A DNA stretch of 64,000 nucleotides from a virus: the IMG/VR virus record IMGVR_UViG_3300044731_001604, positions 93,573-157,572 of that record, one strand, 5' to 3'. Shown here one piece after another: positions 50,382 through 58,682 of the stretch (position 1 is the stretch's first letter; every line of letters starts with the position of its first letter). The notes under the pieces are model-generated. The model ran no database searches. It saw nothing but the letters and a program-made list of their open reading frames with translations, and was not told the DNA's origin. Position numbers and translations under genes: made by a program.

Positions 50382-50574
50382 AAAAAATGATGTCGATTAC
50401 ATAAATTCACCTAAATACTCCAATTCTTTAAGTCTTTTCTTGAAAGACAACCCAAATGGTGTAAAAGATAAAGTTATATGCAGATTACTTGATATTAATC
50501 AAGATCAGTTAGAAGACATTTTTAAATCTGCAATGAGCAAATTACGTCAAAAAATCGTAAATACAAATAAATAA
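50371..50574 (+). CDS. Mini-protein resembling sigma70 region 4.2 (67 aa)
   Basis: GTG start at 50371-50373. The C-terminal half, DKVICRLLDINQDQLEDIFK followed by SAMSKLRQKIV, lines up with the sigma70 4.2 helix-turn-helix ('LEEIGKRF.VTRERIRQIE.KALRKLR'). Isolated region-4 subunits are known, such as RsoA, which pairs with SigO in Bacillus subtilis. The phage sigma-like protein at 37473-38471 lacks region 4.2, so the two could form a split sigma. It lies directly ahead of the dnaE promoter. Confidence 0.5.
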   Translation: MIDKKNDVDYINSPKYSNSLSLFLKDNPNGVKDKVICRLLDINQDQLEDIFKSAMSKLRQKIVNTNK

Positions 50575-50585
50575 TTCCAAATTAA

Positions 50586-50615
50586 TTGACAAGACATTAA
50601 GAACTATGGTATCCT
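50586..50615 (+). promoter_or_regulatory. Strong promoter TTGACA-N18-TATCCT for dnaE
   Basis: Consensus -35 TTGACA (50586-50591), 18-nt spacer ending CTATGG and -10 TATCCT (50610-50615), then AAGGCGGAGG and the dnaE ATG. A leader of about 12 nt is predicted. Confidence 0.8.
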
Positions 50616-50633
50616 GTTAAGGCGGAGGTCCTT

Positions 50634-53600
50634 ATGTCTAAATTTAAACAATTGATTAATTGCCATTCTCACAGCGATTCTTCATTAGATGGTGCTTCCA
50701 CCGTATCAGATATATTAAAAAGAAATCAAGAACTTGGAGCAACTCACACAAGCTTAACTGAACATGGTAATTTAAATTCTGCCATGGATCTGTATACAAA
50801 AGCGAAAAAATATGATCAAATCCCAATACTTGGAATGGAAGCTTATTTAGTTAACCCATTCCATGAGGAATATGTTCAAATGTACAGAAAAGCTTATCAG
50901 CAAGGTGTGTGGAAGCCTAGAATCAAGGATACTAACCTTGAGGCAATTGAGAGAGCTATTCAAGCAAAGGCAATGAACCAATACCTCCACATAACTATTC
51001 ATTTTAAAGATAAGTGGGCATACCAGTATTTTTGCGGCCTTTCTAAGGCTATGTGGGATAGAGCAATTAAGAAGTTTGATGAATTAAAGCCAATGTTAAC
51101 CATGGATGAATTGCGAGGAGCAGCAGGGCACATAACAATTGGTTCTGGGTGTCTTAAAGGTCCTCTTCAGAACTTTTTATTGTCGTCAAAAGATGGAATT
51201 ATTAAGGCTGATCCAGAAAAATCCCAACAAATGTATAGATGGTTAAAAGAAATTTCTGGTGAAGACTTTTTTGTTGAAGTTTTTCCACACGAAATAACGT
51301 CTACATGGGTAGCACCAGAAAAAGACCACTCTGGAAACATTATTAAGCAGGGTTATTTTAAACCACATGAGTGTACTTGCGATATGCCTGATGGAGATTT
51401 GCAGCATGTGCCAAATCAATTTGTTTTAAATTTAGCAGAACAAAATAAAGAAAAAGTACTGATATCCCTTGATAGCCACTTTGCTTATGAGCGCCAAAGA
51501 GTTGTCCAAGAAGCAAGATTGGGCCAAGGCGATGAGCAATGGAAATTTTCTAACAGCTATCATGTAATGTCTACAGATGAGGCTGCTAATATCTTACAAA
51601 AGAAATTAAAAGTTTCAGATAAAAAAATTGAAGAATGGGTTGATAACTCGCATGAGTGGGCGTCTAAATTTAATAATTTCAAATTAGAGACATCAAAAGA
51701 TAGATGGGTTTTAGTCGGAGATAGTGAAAGATTTCTTAGCAAAATGAAGTCTACAATAGATAAATGGGGCAGGATGGATTGGTCCGACAAACAAATGATG
51801 GATCGACTTAAATATGAAATCCAAGTACTTGCCTATAACGGAACAGTGAACCTTCTGTCATATTTTGAGACCATAGAAGACATATCATCTTTTTGTAAAG
51901 AAAATAATGTACTAATGAACGTTAGGGGTAGCGCCTCTGGGTCTTTGTTACTATACTTAATCGGCGTGAGTGCAGTAAATCCTCTCAAACATGATCTTTC
52001 TTTTGCCAGATTCCTAACTGAGGGTCGTATTAACGCAAATTCTATCCCAGACGTTGATATGGACGTTTCTAATCAAGAGAAAGTAATAGATTACATTAAA
52101 AATAAATACGGAGAGTCATATTGCCGCCTCTCAACAGACCTTCTTTTAAGATTAAAATCATCTATAAAAGATGCAGAAAGAGCAGTTTTTGGAAAAGTTA
52201 ATCCAGAAACAGAGAAAATGTGTACAAAGTTACCATCTGCTCCACAAGGAACTGATGATCATTCGTTTGTTTTTGGATACGAAGATTCTGGTAACCATTT
52301 ACCTGGTTTATTAGAAACAAATCCAGCATTAAATAGCTATGCTGCAAAAAATCCAACAATTTGGAATACTGTTGTCGAAATGATGGGTATACAAAGATCG
52401 AAAAGCAGCCATGCTTGTGGATTATTGATTGCAGACGCGCCTATTACAAACTATATTCCAATTATTAAAGTTGGAGACGAATGGGTAACAGCATTCTCTC
52501 CAAAAGCTGCAGAGGCTGCTGGATTGGTTAAATTTGACTTACTTGGCCTTAATACTTTGAGAGACATACAATTAACCGTACAATCAATTAAAGAGCGTAC
52601 TGGAGAAGTCGTAGATCCATTTAACTTACCTCAAGATCCATTGTGTTACGAAAAATTCGCACAAGGTATCACAGATGGAGTTTTTCAATTTGACACTCCA
52701 ACCGTAAGACCATTTTTAATGAAAGTTAAACCACAAGATGTGGAAGGATTAGCAGCTCTCACAAGCTTATGCAGACCAGGAACCTTAGATGCTCCAAATG
52801 GAGATGGAAGAACTCTTGCTGAAGTGTATGTGGCCAGAGCATTGGGTGAGCCAATAACTTATGTACATAATGATTTAGAGCCAATCTTAAAAAGTACGTA
52901 TGGAGTTCAATTGTTTCAGGAGCAAACTATTAGAATTTTCCAAGATATTGGCGGAATGACGGATGCTGAGGCAGATGAAGTTCGTCGCGGTATCGGTAAG
53001 AAAGATAGAAAAGTTCTTGATAAAGCCTCTTCTATTTTAAGAGAAAAATGTTTATCTAGAGGCTGGACAGAAGAGCAAGTTAACCTATTAGTTGATCAGA
53101 TTCTAGCGTCTTCAAATTATGGATTTAATAAAAGCCATGCAATTTCATACAGCTATACAGCGTATGCTTGTATGTATTTAAAAACTCATTATAAATTAGA
53201 CTGGTGGAAAGCTTTATTAACTAATTCAACTAAAGAAGAACTTGCAACAAAATTCTGGAAAAGCGTACAAGATTTCACCGATCTCCCAGACATTAATATG
53301 TCATCTGATGAATATAAAATTATTGGTGATAGAATTATAACTCCGCTTTCAATCTTAACTGGCGTCGGCGAAAAGGCTTATGAAGATTTAATTAGGCACA
53401 GACCGTATACTTCTTTAGAGCATTTTGTTAGTTGTCATTTTGTAACTAAAGAAGAAGATAAAGCCAAAAAATTAGCAAAAAAAGCAAAGCAAGAAACTGG
53501 CGAAAGTACAAAATCTGTTAAAAAATCAGCAGTAAATGTCGGAATAGTCCATAAAATTATTGCCGCAGGCATTTTGGATTCACTATTTGAACCAGACCTC

Positions 53601-54374
53601 CTAATTGAAGAGAAGTTATTATCTTTTGAGCGTATGAGGGGTGAAGTGACTGGTAAAAAAGTGGAAAAAGTTCCAGAAGAATATACTGGTACATCGCAAC
53701 TTGGAAAGTATTTACTTAAAAAACAACTTATACAAGTATATTCTCAGGACCTTAGATCAATTGTTCTTCCTAATAGAGGAGGAAAATGTTCTGCTGCGAA
53801 AGTCTCTCCAGATTCTGAAATGTGGTACACCCAAGATGGAATTCCCGTTTTAGATGGAAATCAATTGGAATATTTTAAAAACAAATTTAATCAAGGTGTT
53901 CCAACTTACCTACTTGTAAATCAGTTTGACAAGCTTTTGCCGGCAAATTCTAATAATGTTAACTTAAGCCAAATCAGCCAAGATGAGAGACGTTTTTATA
54001 CTGTTGCGTATGTTATTAGCGAAAAATCTTTTCCGTATAAAAATAAAACAAAATATGCAAATAAGCTTGTTTTGGATATAAACGGGTTCTTCTCGGAAGA
54101 AATTTTGTGGCCAACTAGAGTTGATTACAAAGAAAGAGACAGAAAAGAAGAGCTTGAAGCAAAGCGTATTAGAGATGGCAAACCGCCAAGAGTTTTTACA
54201 CAAGAAGAAATTGAAATTGAAAAAAGAAAATTATTAGAGCAAGATGTTGCCCCAATAGGATTCAAAAAACTACCAGTCCTAGCGTCGTTTTACTTGAGTA
54301 AACGAGGGGTTGCGCTTGGAAGTATTACTCCGCTAATTAAAGAAGAAGACTTAGAACGATTCAATATGACTTGA
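50634..54374 (+). CDS. dnaE: DNA polymerase III alpha (DnaE-type) replicative polymerase
   Basis: 1246 aa. The N-terminal PHP domain has NCHSHSDSSLDG and LTEHGNLNSA. The C-family core shows RGSASGSLLLYLIGVSAVNP, NSIPDVDMDVSNQ (catalytic Asp pair), GLVKFDLLGLNTLRD and YGFNKSHAISYSYTAY. The length is near that of bacterial DnaE (about 1160) with an insertion in the PHP region (HECTCDMPDGD). No clamp, clamp loader or epsilon subunit is adjacent; a DnaQ-like exonuclease is at 10263-10844. GGCGGAGG precedes the ATG; it overlaps no gene upstream and stands behind its own promoter. Confidence 0.93.
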   Translation: MSKFKQLINCHSHSDSSLDGASTVSDILKRNQELGATHTSLTEHGNLNSAMDLYTKAKKYDQIPILGMEAYLVNPFHEEYVQMYRKAYQQGVWKPRIKDTNLEAIERAIQAKAMNQYLHITIHFKDKWAYQYFCGLSKAMWDRAIKKFDELKPMLTMDELRGAAGHITIGSGCLKGPLQNFLLSSKDGIIKADPEKSQQMYRWLKEISGEDFFVEVFPHEITSTWVAPEKDHSGNIIKQGYFKPHECTCDMPDGDLQHVPNQFVLNLAEQNKEKVLISLDSHFAYERQRVVQEARLGQGDEQWKFSNSYHVMSTDEAANILQKKLKVSDKKIEEWVDNSHEWASKFNNFKLETSKDRWVLVGDSERFLSKMKSTIDKWGRMDWSDKQMMDRLKYEIQVLAYNGTVNLLSYFETIEDISSFCKENNVLMNVRGSASGSLLLYLIGVSAVNPLKHDLSFARFLTEGRINANSIPDVDMDVSNQEKVIDYIKNKYGESYCRLSTDLLLRLKSSIKDAERAVFGKVNPETEKMCTKLPSAPQGTDDHSFVFGYEDSGNHLPGLLETNPALNSYAAKNPTIWNTVVEMMGIQRSKSSHACGLLIADAPITNYIPIIKVGDEWVTAFSPKAAEAAGLVKFDLLGLNTLRDIQLTVQSIKERTGEVVDPFNLPQDPLCYEKFAQGITDGVFQFDTPTVRPFLMKVKPQDVEGLAALTSLCRPGTLDAPNGDGRTLAEVYVARALGEPITYVHNDLEPILKSTYGVQLFQEQTIRIFQDIGGMTDAEADEVRRGIGKKDRKVLDKASSILREKCLSRGWTEEQVNLLVDQILASSNYGFNKSHAISYSYTAYACMYLKTHYKLDWWKALLTNSTKEELATKFWKSVQDFTDLPDINMSSDEYKIIGDRIITPLSILTGVGEKAYEDLIRHRPYTSLEHFVSCHFVTKEEDKAKKLAKKAKQETGESTKSVKKSAVNVGIVHKIIAAGILDSLFEPDLLIEEKLLSFERMRGEVTGKKVEKVPEEYTGTSQLGKYLLKKQLIQVYSQDLRSIVLPNRGGKCSAAKVSPDSEMWYTQDGIPVLDGNQLEYFKNKFNQGVPTYLLVNQFDKLLPANSNNVNLSQISQDERRFYTVAYVISEKSFPYKNKTKYANKLVLDINGFFSEEILWPTRVDYKERDRKEELEAKRIRDGKPPRVFTQEEIEIEKRKLLEQDVAPIGFKKLPVLASFYLSKRGVALGSITPLIKEEDLERFNMT

Positions 54375-54399
54375 TTAATAATATTAAATGTGGTATATT
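54371..54399 (+). promoter_or_regulatory. Promoter TTGATT-N17-TATATT (extended TGTGG)
   Basis: -35 TTGATT (54371-54376), 17-nt spacer ending AATGTGG and -10 TATATT (54394-54399). Its -35 overlaps the dnaE stop codon. A leader of about 13 nt with AAAGGAG leads to the ATG at 54419. Confidence 0.75.
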
Positions 54400-54418
54400 T
54401 ATAACAAAGGAGACTACG

Positions 54419-55168
54419 ATGTTAAAAGATATTTTAAAAAGATTGTCAGACAAAGAGGCTGAAGCAGCAATTAATCCAGAGGATGTTGACCCACGTGTTA
54501 GAGCCGGTGTTGAGGCAATTGTAAGAAATGCTAAAGTAGATCTAGTGGCTATTGAAAAAGAATACAAAGAAGCCGTTATGAATAATGTAGTTCTTATTGG
54601 TGTTTATGGCGATTATTCAAAAGAATTTGTTAACATTGCAGAAGGCATGGGCGCTCTAGCTGTGAATTTCACTGAAATCGTAGAAACTTTATCAAACAAT
54701 TTGTTGTCAGCTCAATTAGGAAATGTGTACACTTCAAATGTACATTTCGCCTTATTAGGAGAATTGTCTAGAATTCGCTTAAAATATGATATAGTATCTT
54801 TACCAACTCCTATAATTAACAATTATAATGATAATGTTTATGATCAACCAATTGAAGTTGCTGTACGTAGACTTTTAGAAAAGAATTACGGTTCTAGTTT
54901 ACAATCAGCAGTTACCAGAAGAGAAATTGGTAGAAAAGCTTTAGAAGCAAGATTTTCAGGAAAGAAACTTCCAGTCATGGTATATAACCTACTAGAAAGA
55001 GTCGATACAAGATTTCTTCCTGACCCATCTGCTGACATTGTTTCAAATTCAGTGCCAAATGAAACAGTAGTTAAAAAGAAATTAACAGAGGTTAAAAACC
55101 TCTTGAATAAATCCCAAAACAATGGCCAAAGTGCCCAAACAGACGAGGAGTTAGAAGATGAGCAATAG
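54419..55168 (+). CDS. Hypothetical replication-operon protein (249 aa)
   Basis: Start at 54419 (MLKDILKRLSDKEAEA) behind AAGGAG; a longer frame reaching into dnaE has no ribosome site. The middle is helical with a hydrophobic patch (NNVVLIGVYGDYSKEFVNI), the C-terminus acidic. First in a transcript with ssb and a following helical gene, so it may be a loader or mediator. No family is recognised. Confidence 0.55.
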   Translation: MLKDILKRLSDKEAEAAINPEDVDPRVRAGVEAIVRNAKVDLVAIEKEYKEAVMNNVVLIGVYGDYSKEFVNIAEGMGALAVNFTEIVETLSNNLLSAQLGNVYTSNVHFALLGELSRIRLKYDIVSLPTPIINNYNDNVYDQPIEVAVRRLLEKNYGSSLQSAVTRREIGRKALEARFSGKKLPVMVYNLLERVDTRFLPDPSADIVSNSVPNETVVKKKLTEVKNLLNKSQNNGQSAQTDEELEDEQ

Positions 55169-56243
55169 TAATGTTTTAATCGGTAAAAGTAGCTGGGGTA
55201 AAGGAAACTTCGGAAATTCAGGAGTAAGTTCTGGATCTTCATGGTTTTATGTTGAAGACAACAAAGATAATGTGTATAGAGTGTTACCTCCAATCAAAAG
55301 CCTTGCTCAAGAAGGAAAGGTGTTGAAATATTACAGAACACACCGTGGATTTCGTGGATCAGATGGTCGTCAAAAACCATTTATTTGTATTGAACAATCT
55401 GATTATAAAACAAAGCTAATTAGAACGCATTGTCCAGTTTGTGATTTAGTTTCAGAATTAACACAAGAGTTAGAAAAGGCACGTGCAAAAGGTGCAACTC
55501 AAGAACAATTAACTGAATTCCGTAACAAAAACATTTTTCCTATCCAAGTTGAAAGCAAGTACTATTTAAATGTTGTTAATCAAGATGGTAAAATTGGAAT
55601 TTTGCCAATTGGTTCAAAAATGAAAAATGCCCTTGAAGCTTTAGCAAAAGAGCAAGAGAAAAAAGGACGCGACATTTCTGGTATGGAAGGTGTTTTCATT
55701 AACTTTAAAAAAGCTACACGTTATAAAGGCGACAGAGATGCTGTCCATAGCGTAGAGATTTTCATGAGACCAGATAATGATGGATCTTTCAGATATGCAA
55801 CTCATACAATTACGGCTGAATTTGCAGAAAGAATTGGAAAAGAAGCTGCAGATTTAAATAACATCTTTAAGTCATTAGATGCTGACCAAATTGCTAGAAT
55901 TGTTTCTCTTGAAGGAGAAGACAGAGCTGCTTATGTTGATTCATTGTTCCTCGCTCCAGAGCGTCAAGAGTCTACACAATCAACTGTTCCTGGTGGTAAT
56001 TTTACTGCAGTTTCACGCGTAGAATCATCAGAAAACGGCGGTTTTACAGTTCAGCAACCAACTTTGCCAACTAATTTTTATTCAGGATCTACAACTATGC
56101 CAGATAATTCTGGATCTTTCCAAGGAAATCAAAGAGTAAGCACTCCAGATTTATTTGGAAGTCCTAAAGCTTCATCTGCACCTATTAGCAGTTTGAGTGA
56201 TGATGATTTCATGGCAATGGTTAAACCTCAAAGCAGAGGTTAA
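55158..56243 (+). CDS. Single-stranded DNA-binding protein (T4 gp32-like)
   Basis: 361 aa. The N-terminal part is followed by IRTHCPVCDLV (zinc-type Cys/His, about residues 88-98, gp32-like), then an alpha/beta domain with VESKYYLNVVNQDG. A flexible Ser/Gly/Gln-rich linker precedes the acidic C-terminal tip SLSDDDFMAMVKP, typical of SSB and gp32 tails that recruit partners. It lies in the replication operon between the 249-aa gene and uvsX. It overlaps the upstream gene by 11 bp. Confidence 0.78.
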   Translation: MSNSNVLIGKSSWGKGNFGNSGVSSGSSWFYVEDNKDNVYRVLPPIKSLAQEGKVLKYYRTHRGFRGSDGRQKPFICIEQSDYKTKLIRTHCPVCDLVSELTQELEKARAKGATQEQLTEFRNKNIFPIQVESKYYLNVVNQDGKIGILPIGSKMKNALEALAKEQEKKGRDISGMEGVFINFKKATRYKGDRDAVHSVEIFMRPDNDGSFRYATHTITAEFAERIGKEAADLNNIFKSLDADQIARIVSLEGEDRAAYVDSLFLAPERQESTQSTVPGGNFTAVSRVESSENGGFTVQQPTLPTNFYSGSTTMPDNSGSFQGNQRVSTPDLFGSPKASSAPISSLSDDDFMAMVKPQSRG

Positions 56244-56244
56244 T

Positions 56245-56796
56245 ATGTCAAGGACATTAACCGTTCCTAGAGGTGTTGCTGGAAAGCCGCCTCTAGAATT
56301 AGAAATGTCCCTAATAGATGATGCTGAGAGTCGCCTTCACGAAGTGCGGCTCTCTTCTTCTGCTACTTCTAAAGATCTTGAAGGTTTATTTAACGAGGCT
56401 GCTAATATGGTAACAAAATATTTAGCATGGGTTAAATACGAACTTTTGAGAGCTGAAAAAGAGCATGAGCTTAATAGAGCTACTGTTATTTTAGATAAAG
56501 CTCCAGAAGAAGCAAAGCGTCTAAAAGATGCTGGTATAAAGCTAAATGAAGATATTAGAGAAGCGTTAATTGCTAGAGATGAGGATTGTCAAAAGTCATT
56601 AGACGTTTTGAATTCATTGAAAGCAGTTGAGGCGCTACTTCTCGCTTCATCTCAAACATTTATTAGGGCACACTATAGTGCTAGATCTGTAGCATCAGCA
56701 AAAGAAACTGCACCAACACCAAATCTTGGCTATAGCGTAGGCGATCTTACAGAAAAAGAACAACCCAATTTTATGGGAAAGTCTAATTGGAAATAG
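56245..56796 (+). CDS. Hypothetical helical protein between ssb and uvsX (183 aa)
   Basis: Start at 56245 (MSRTLTVPRGVAGKPPLEL) one base after the ssb stop, with AGAGG ahead; an earlier in-frame ATG lies within ssb. The middle is long helical (KYELLRAEKEHELNRATVIL). Position suggests a recombination mediator analogous to UvsY, which is speculative as no signature is seen. Confidence 0.55.
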   Translation: MSRTLTVPRGVAGKPPLELEMSLIDDAESRLHEVRLSSSATSKDLEGLFNEAANMVTKYLAWVKYELLRAEKEHELNRATVILDKAPEEAKRLKDAGIKLNEDIREALIARDEDCQKSLDVLNSLKAVEALLLASSQTFIRAHYSARSVASAKETAPTPNLGYSVGDLTEKEQPNFMGKSNWK

Positions 56797-56800
56797 AAAT

Positions 56801-56829
56801 TTGACAAGTATACCTTTAAATGGTATGCT
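56801..56829 (+). promoter_or_regulatory. Strong promoter TTGACA-N17-TATGCT for uvsX
   Basis: Consensus -35 TTGACA (56801-56806), 17-nt spacer ending AAATGG and -10 TATGCT (56824-56829), followed by AAGGAG and ATG at 56850. Confidence 0.8.
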
Positions 56830-56849
56830 TGTCTTACAAGGAGATTTTA

Positions 56850-57935
56850 ATGGGCAAATTTTTATCAAAATTACGTAATTTAGAAGGCGCAGTTAAACCA
56901 GAAGATGGAGAAGCAGCGTTATTAAATTGTCTTAAAACACCAAGTCCAAGTGTTAACTGGACTTTTGCTGCTCCTGGAGCCGGAATTCCGTTTGGAACAG
57001 GTACTTTACTATATGGTCCTCCCAAATCTGGAAAATCAGTTTTCATCTCTTCTATCGTCGGACAATTACATCAAGACGATCCGGAAGCGATAGTTGTTAA
57101 ATTTGATACAGAGCTTAGAGGTACATTTCAAAATAATTCTCATAATTTAGCTAAATTTGGTATTGATCAAGATAGATATATTATGTATGATGCTAATTCA
57201 CCAGAAATGATTTTTGACAGAATTGAGCATGATATCGCTGCAGCTTGCCAAGACGGTGAGAAAATTAAAATGATCGTAATCGACTCATTGAGCGGTATTG
57301 CAGGTAGACGCTCACTAAATGCAACTTCAGTTAATACACAGCAAATTGGGGACCAAGCTGCAACGATCAAAGACGGTCTTGCTAGAATTTTACCAGTAAT
57401 CAGAAAATATAAAATTGCTCTTGTTTGTACAGCTCATATTCGCGCTGAAATGGATATTAAAGAGCAAATGAGAGGAAATACTGTTAAAATGCAAGCAAGT
57501 TTTGCAACTAAACACGTTTTCGAGTACTTCTGTTCAATTGAACCGAATCGTTCTAAGGACGGAAAAGTTAATCTAGCTGGTGAAGAGTTTGTAGATAAAG
57601 ATATCGTTGATTTTATGGATAAGAGCCAAAAAACAGGCCATAAGATTAGATTTAAAGTAGTAGATTCATCGTTTGCTTATTCGGGCAGAACGGCTGAGTT
57701 TACCCTTGATTATGCCAACGGGATTGTAAATCAATATGAAGAAATCTTTACTTTATCAGTTAATATGGGTATCATCGAACGACCTAATAATGTTACTTAT
57801 AAATACGGCGAAAATACGTATAGAGGTATTGTGGCCATGTTAACAGCAATTAGAGATAATGAAGGATTGTATAAAGAATTGGAAACAAAAATCATAGAAC
57901 ATGATTTCAATTATCTAAGAAGCCCTAAAAAATAA
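56850..57935 (+). CDS. uvsX: RecA/UvsX-like recombinase
   Basis: 361 aa, starting at 56850 behind AAGGAG. Walker A is LLYGPPKSGKSVFIS, the following strand has VVKFDTELRG, Walker B is KMIVIDSLSGIAG, and the switch region has ALVCTAHIRAEMD. Layout and length agree with phage UvsX rather than bacterial RecA, since typical RecA L1/L2 loops are not evident. It would catalyse strand exchange for recombination-dependent replication with UvsW and SbcCD. It is followed by a strong terminator-like hairpin. Confidence 0.88.
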   Translation: MGKFLSKLRNLEGAVKPEDGEAALLNCLKTPSPSVNWTFAAPGAGIPFGTGTLLYGPPKSGKSVFISSIVGQLHQDDPEAIVVKFDTELRGTFQNNSHNLAKFGIDQDRYIMYDANSPEMIFDRIEHDIAAACQDGEKIKMIVIDSLSGIAGRRSLNATSVNTQQIGDQAATIKDGLARILPVIRKYKIALVCTAHIRAEMDIKEQMRGNTVKMQASFATKHVFEYFCSIEPNRSKDGKVNLAGEEFVDKDIVDFMDKSQKTGHKIRFKVVDSSFAYSGRTAEFTLDYANGIVNQYEEIFTLSVNMGIIERPNNVTYKYGENTYRGIVAMLTAIRDNEGLYKELETKIIEHDFNYLRSPKK

Positions 57936-57953
57936 TTTTTAATTAAAAAGGTT

Positions 57954-57983
57954 CTCCTGTGGAAACACTCCACAGGAGTTTTT
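57954..57983 (+). terminator. Terminator-like hairpin that also covers the HNH ribosome site
   Basis: CTCCTGTGG (57954-57962) pairs perfectly with CCACAGGAG (57970-57978), loop AAACACT, then TTTTT up to the HNH ATG at 57984. The AGGAG of the 3' arm is the only ribosome site for the HNH gene, so the element can both terminate uvsX transcription and hide that site. Confidence 0.85.
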
Positions 57984-58682
57984 ATGAAAAATTGTAAAAA
58001 ATGTAATAATATTTTTGATAAAAGTTTTTTTAATAAAAGCAATCAAACAAAAGATGGACTTACTTTTTATTGTAAGTCATGCATTTCTATAAAAAAAGCT
58101 GATTATTATATTAGAAATAGAGAAAAAATTAAACAAAAATCTTCAGAAATAAGCAAAACTGATTACGCAAAAGAAAAAAGAAAAGAAAGAGAATCATCCA
58201 AAGAATACAAAGATAGAATGAAAGAATACAGATCTACAGAAGCGTATAAAAATAAAATAAAAGAAAGACGCCATTTGATAAGACAATATCAGGCTAAATG
58301 TAGATCAAAACTAGAGCAAAAAGAAAAGCGAAGAGCTAGACAGAGGAAGCGTATAACTAGCGACGTTGATTTTAAACTGGCAAGAAATTTAAGAAAGAGA
58401 CTGAATATGGCAATTAAAAAGTGTCAAAAATCCGGCTCAACAGTCAAAGATTTAGGATGTTCTATACCTGAATTAAAATTATATTTAGAATCAAAATTCC
58501 AACCAGGTATGTCTTGGGATAATTATGGGCTTTATGGCTGGCATATAGACCATATTATACCGTTATCAAGTTTTAATCTCTCAATTAGAGAAGAGTTTCT
58601 TAAAGCTTGTAATTATACCAACTTACAACCAATGTGGGCAGTAGATAACCTCATTAAAGGGGCTAAAATATATGCGTTATAA
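57984..58682 (+). CDS. HNH endonuclease (free-standing homing type), copy 2
   Basis: 232 aa. Cys pair CKKCNNIFD and CKSCISI at the N-terminus, a highly basic helical linker, and the HNH core LYGWHIDHIIPLSS with YTNLQPMWAVDNLIKG. LESKFQPGMSWDNYG also matches copy 1 at 25787-26452. It is inserted between uvsX and the primase gene and overlaps the latter by 11 bp. Its AGGAG site is enclosed in the hairpin at 57954-57983, suggesting translational repression, as described for some phage homing-endonuclease genes. Confidence 0.9.
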   Translation: MKNCKKCNNIFDKSFFNKSNQTKDGLTFYCKSCISIKKADYYIRNREKIKQKSSEISKTDYAKEKRKERESSKEYKDRMKEYRSTEAYKNKIKERRHLIRQYQAKCRSKLEQKEKRRARQRKRITSDVDFKLARNLRKRLNMAIKKCQKSGSTVKDLGCSIPELKLYLESKFQPGMSWDNYGLYGWHIDHIIPLSSFNLSIREEFLKACNYTNLQPMWAVDNLIKGAKIYAL

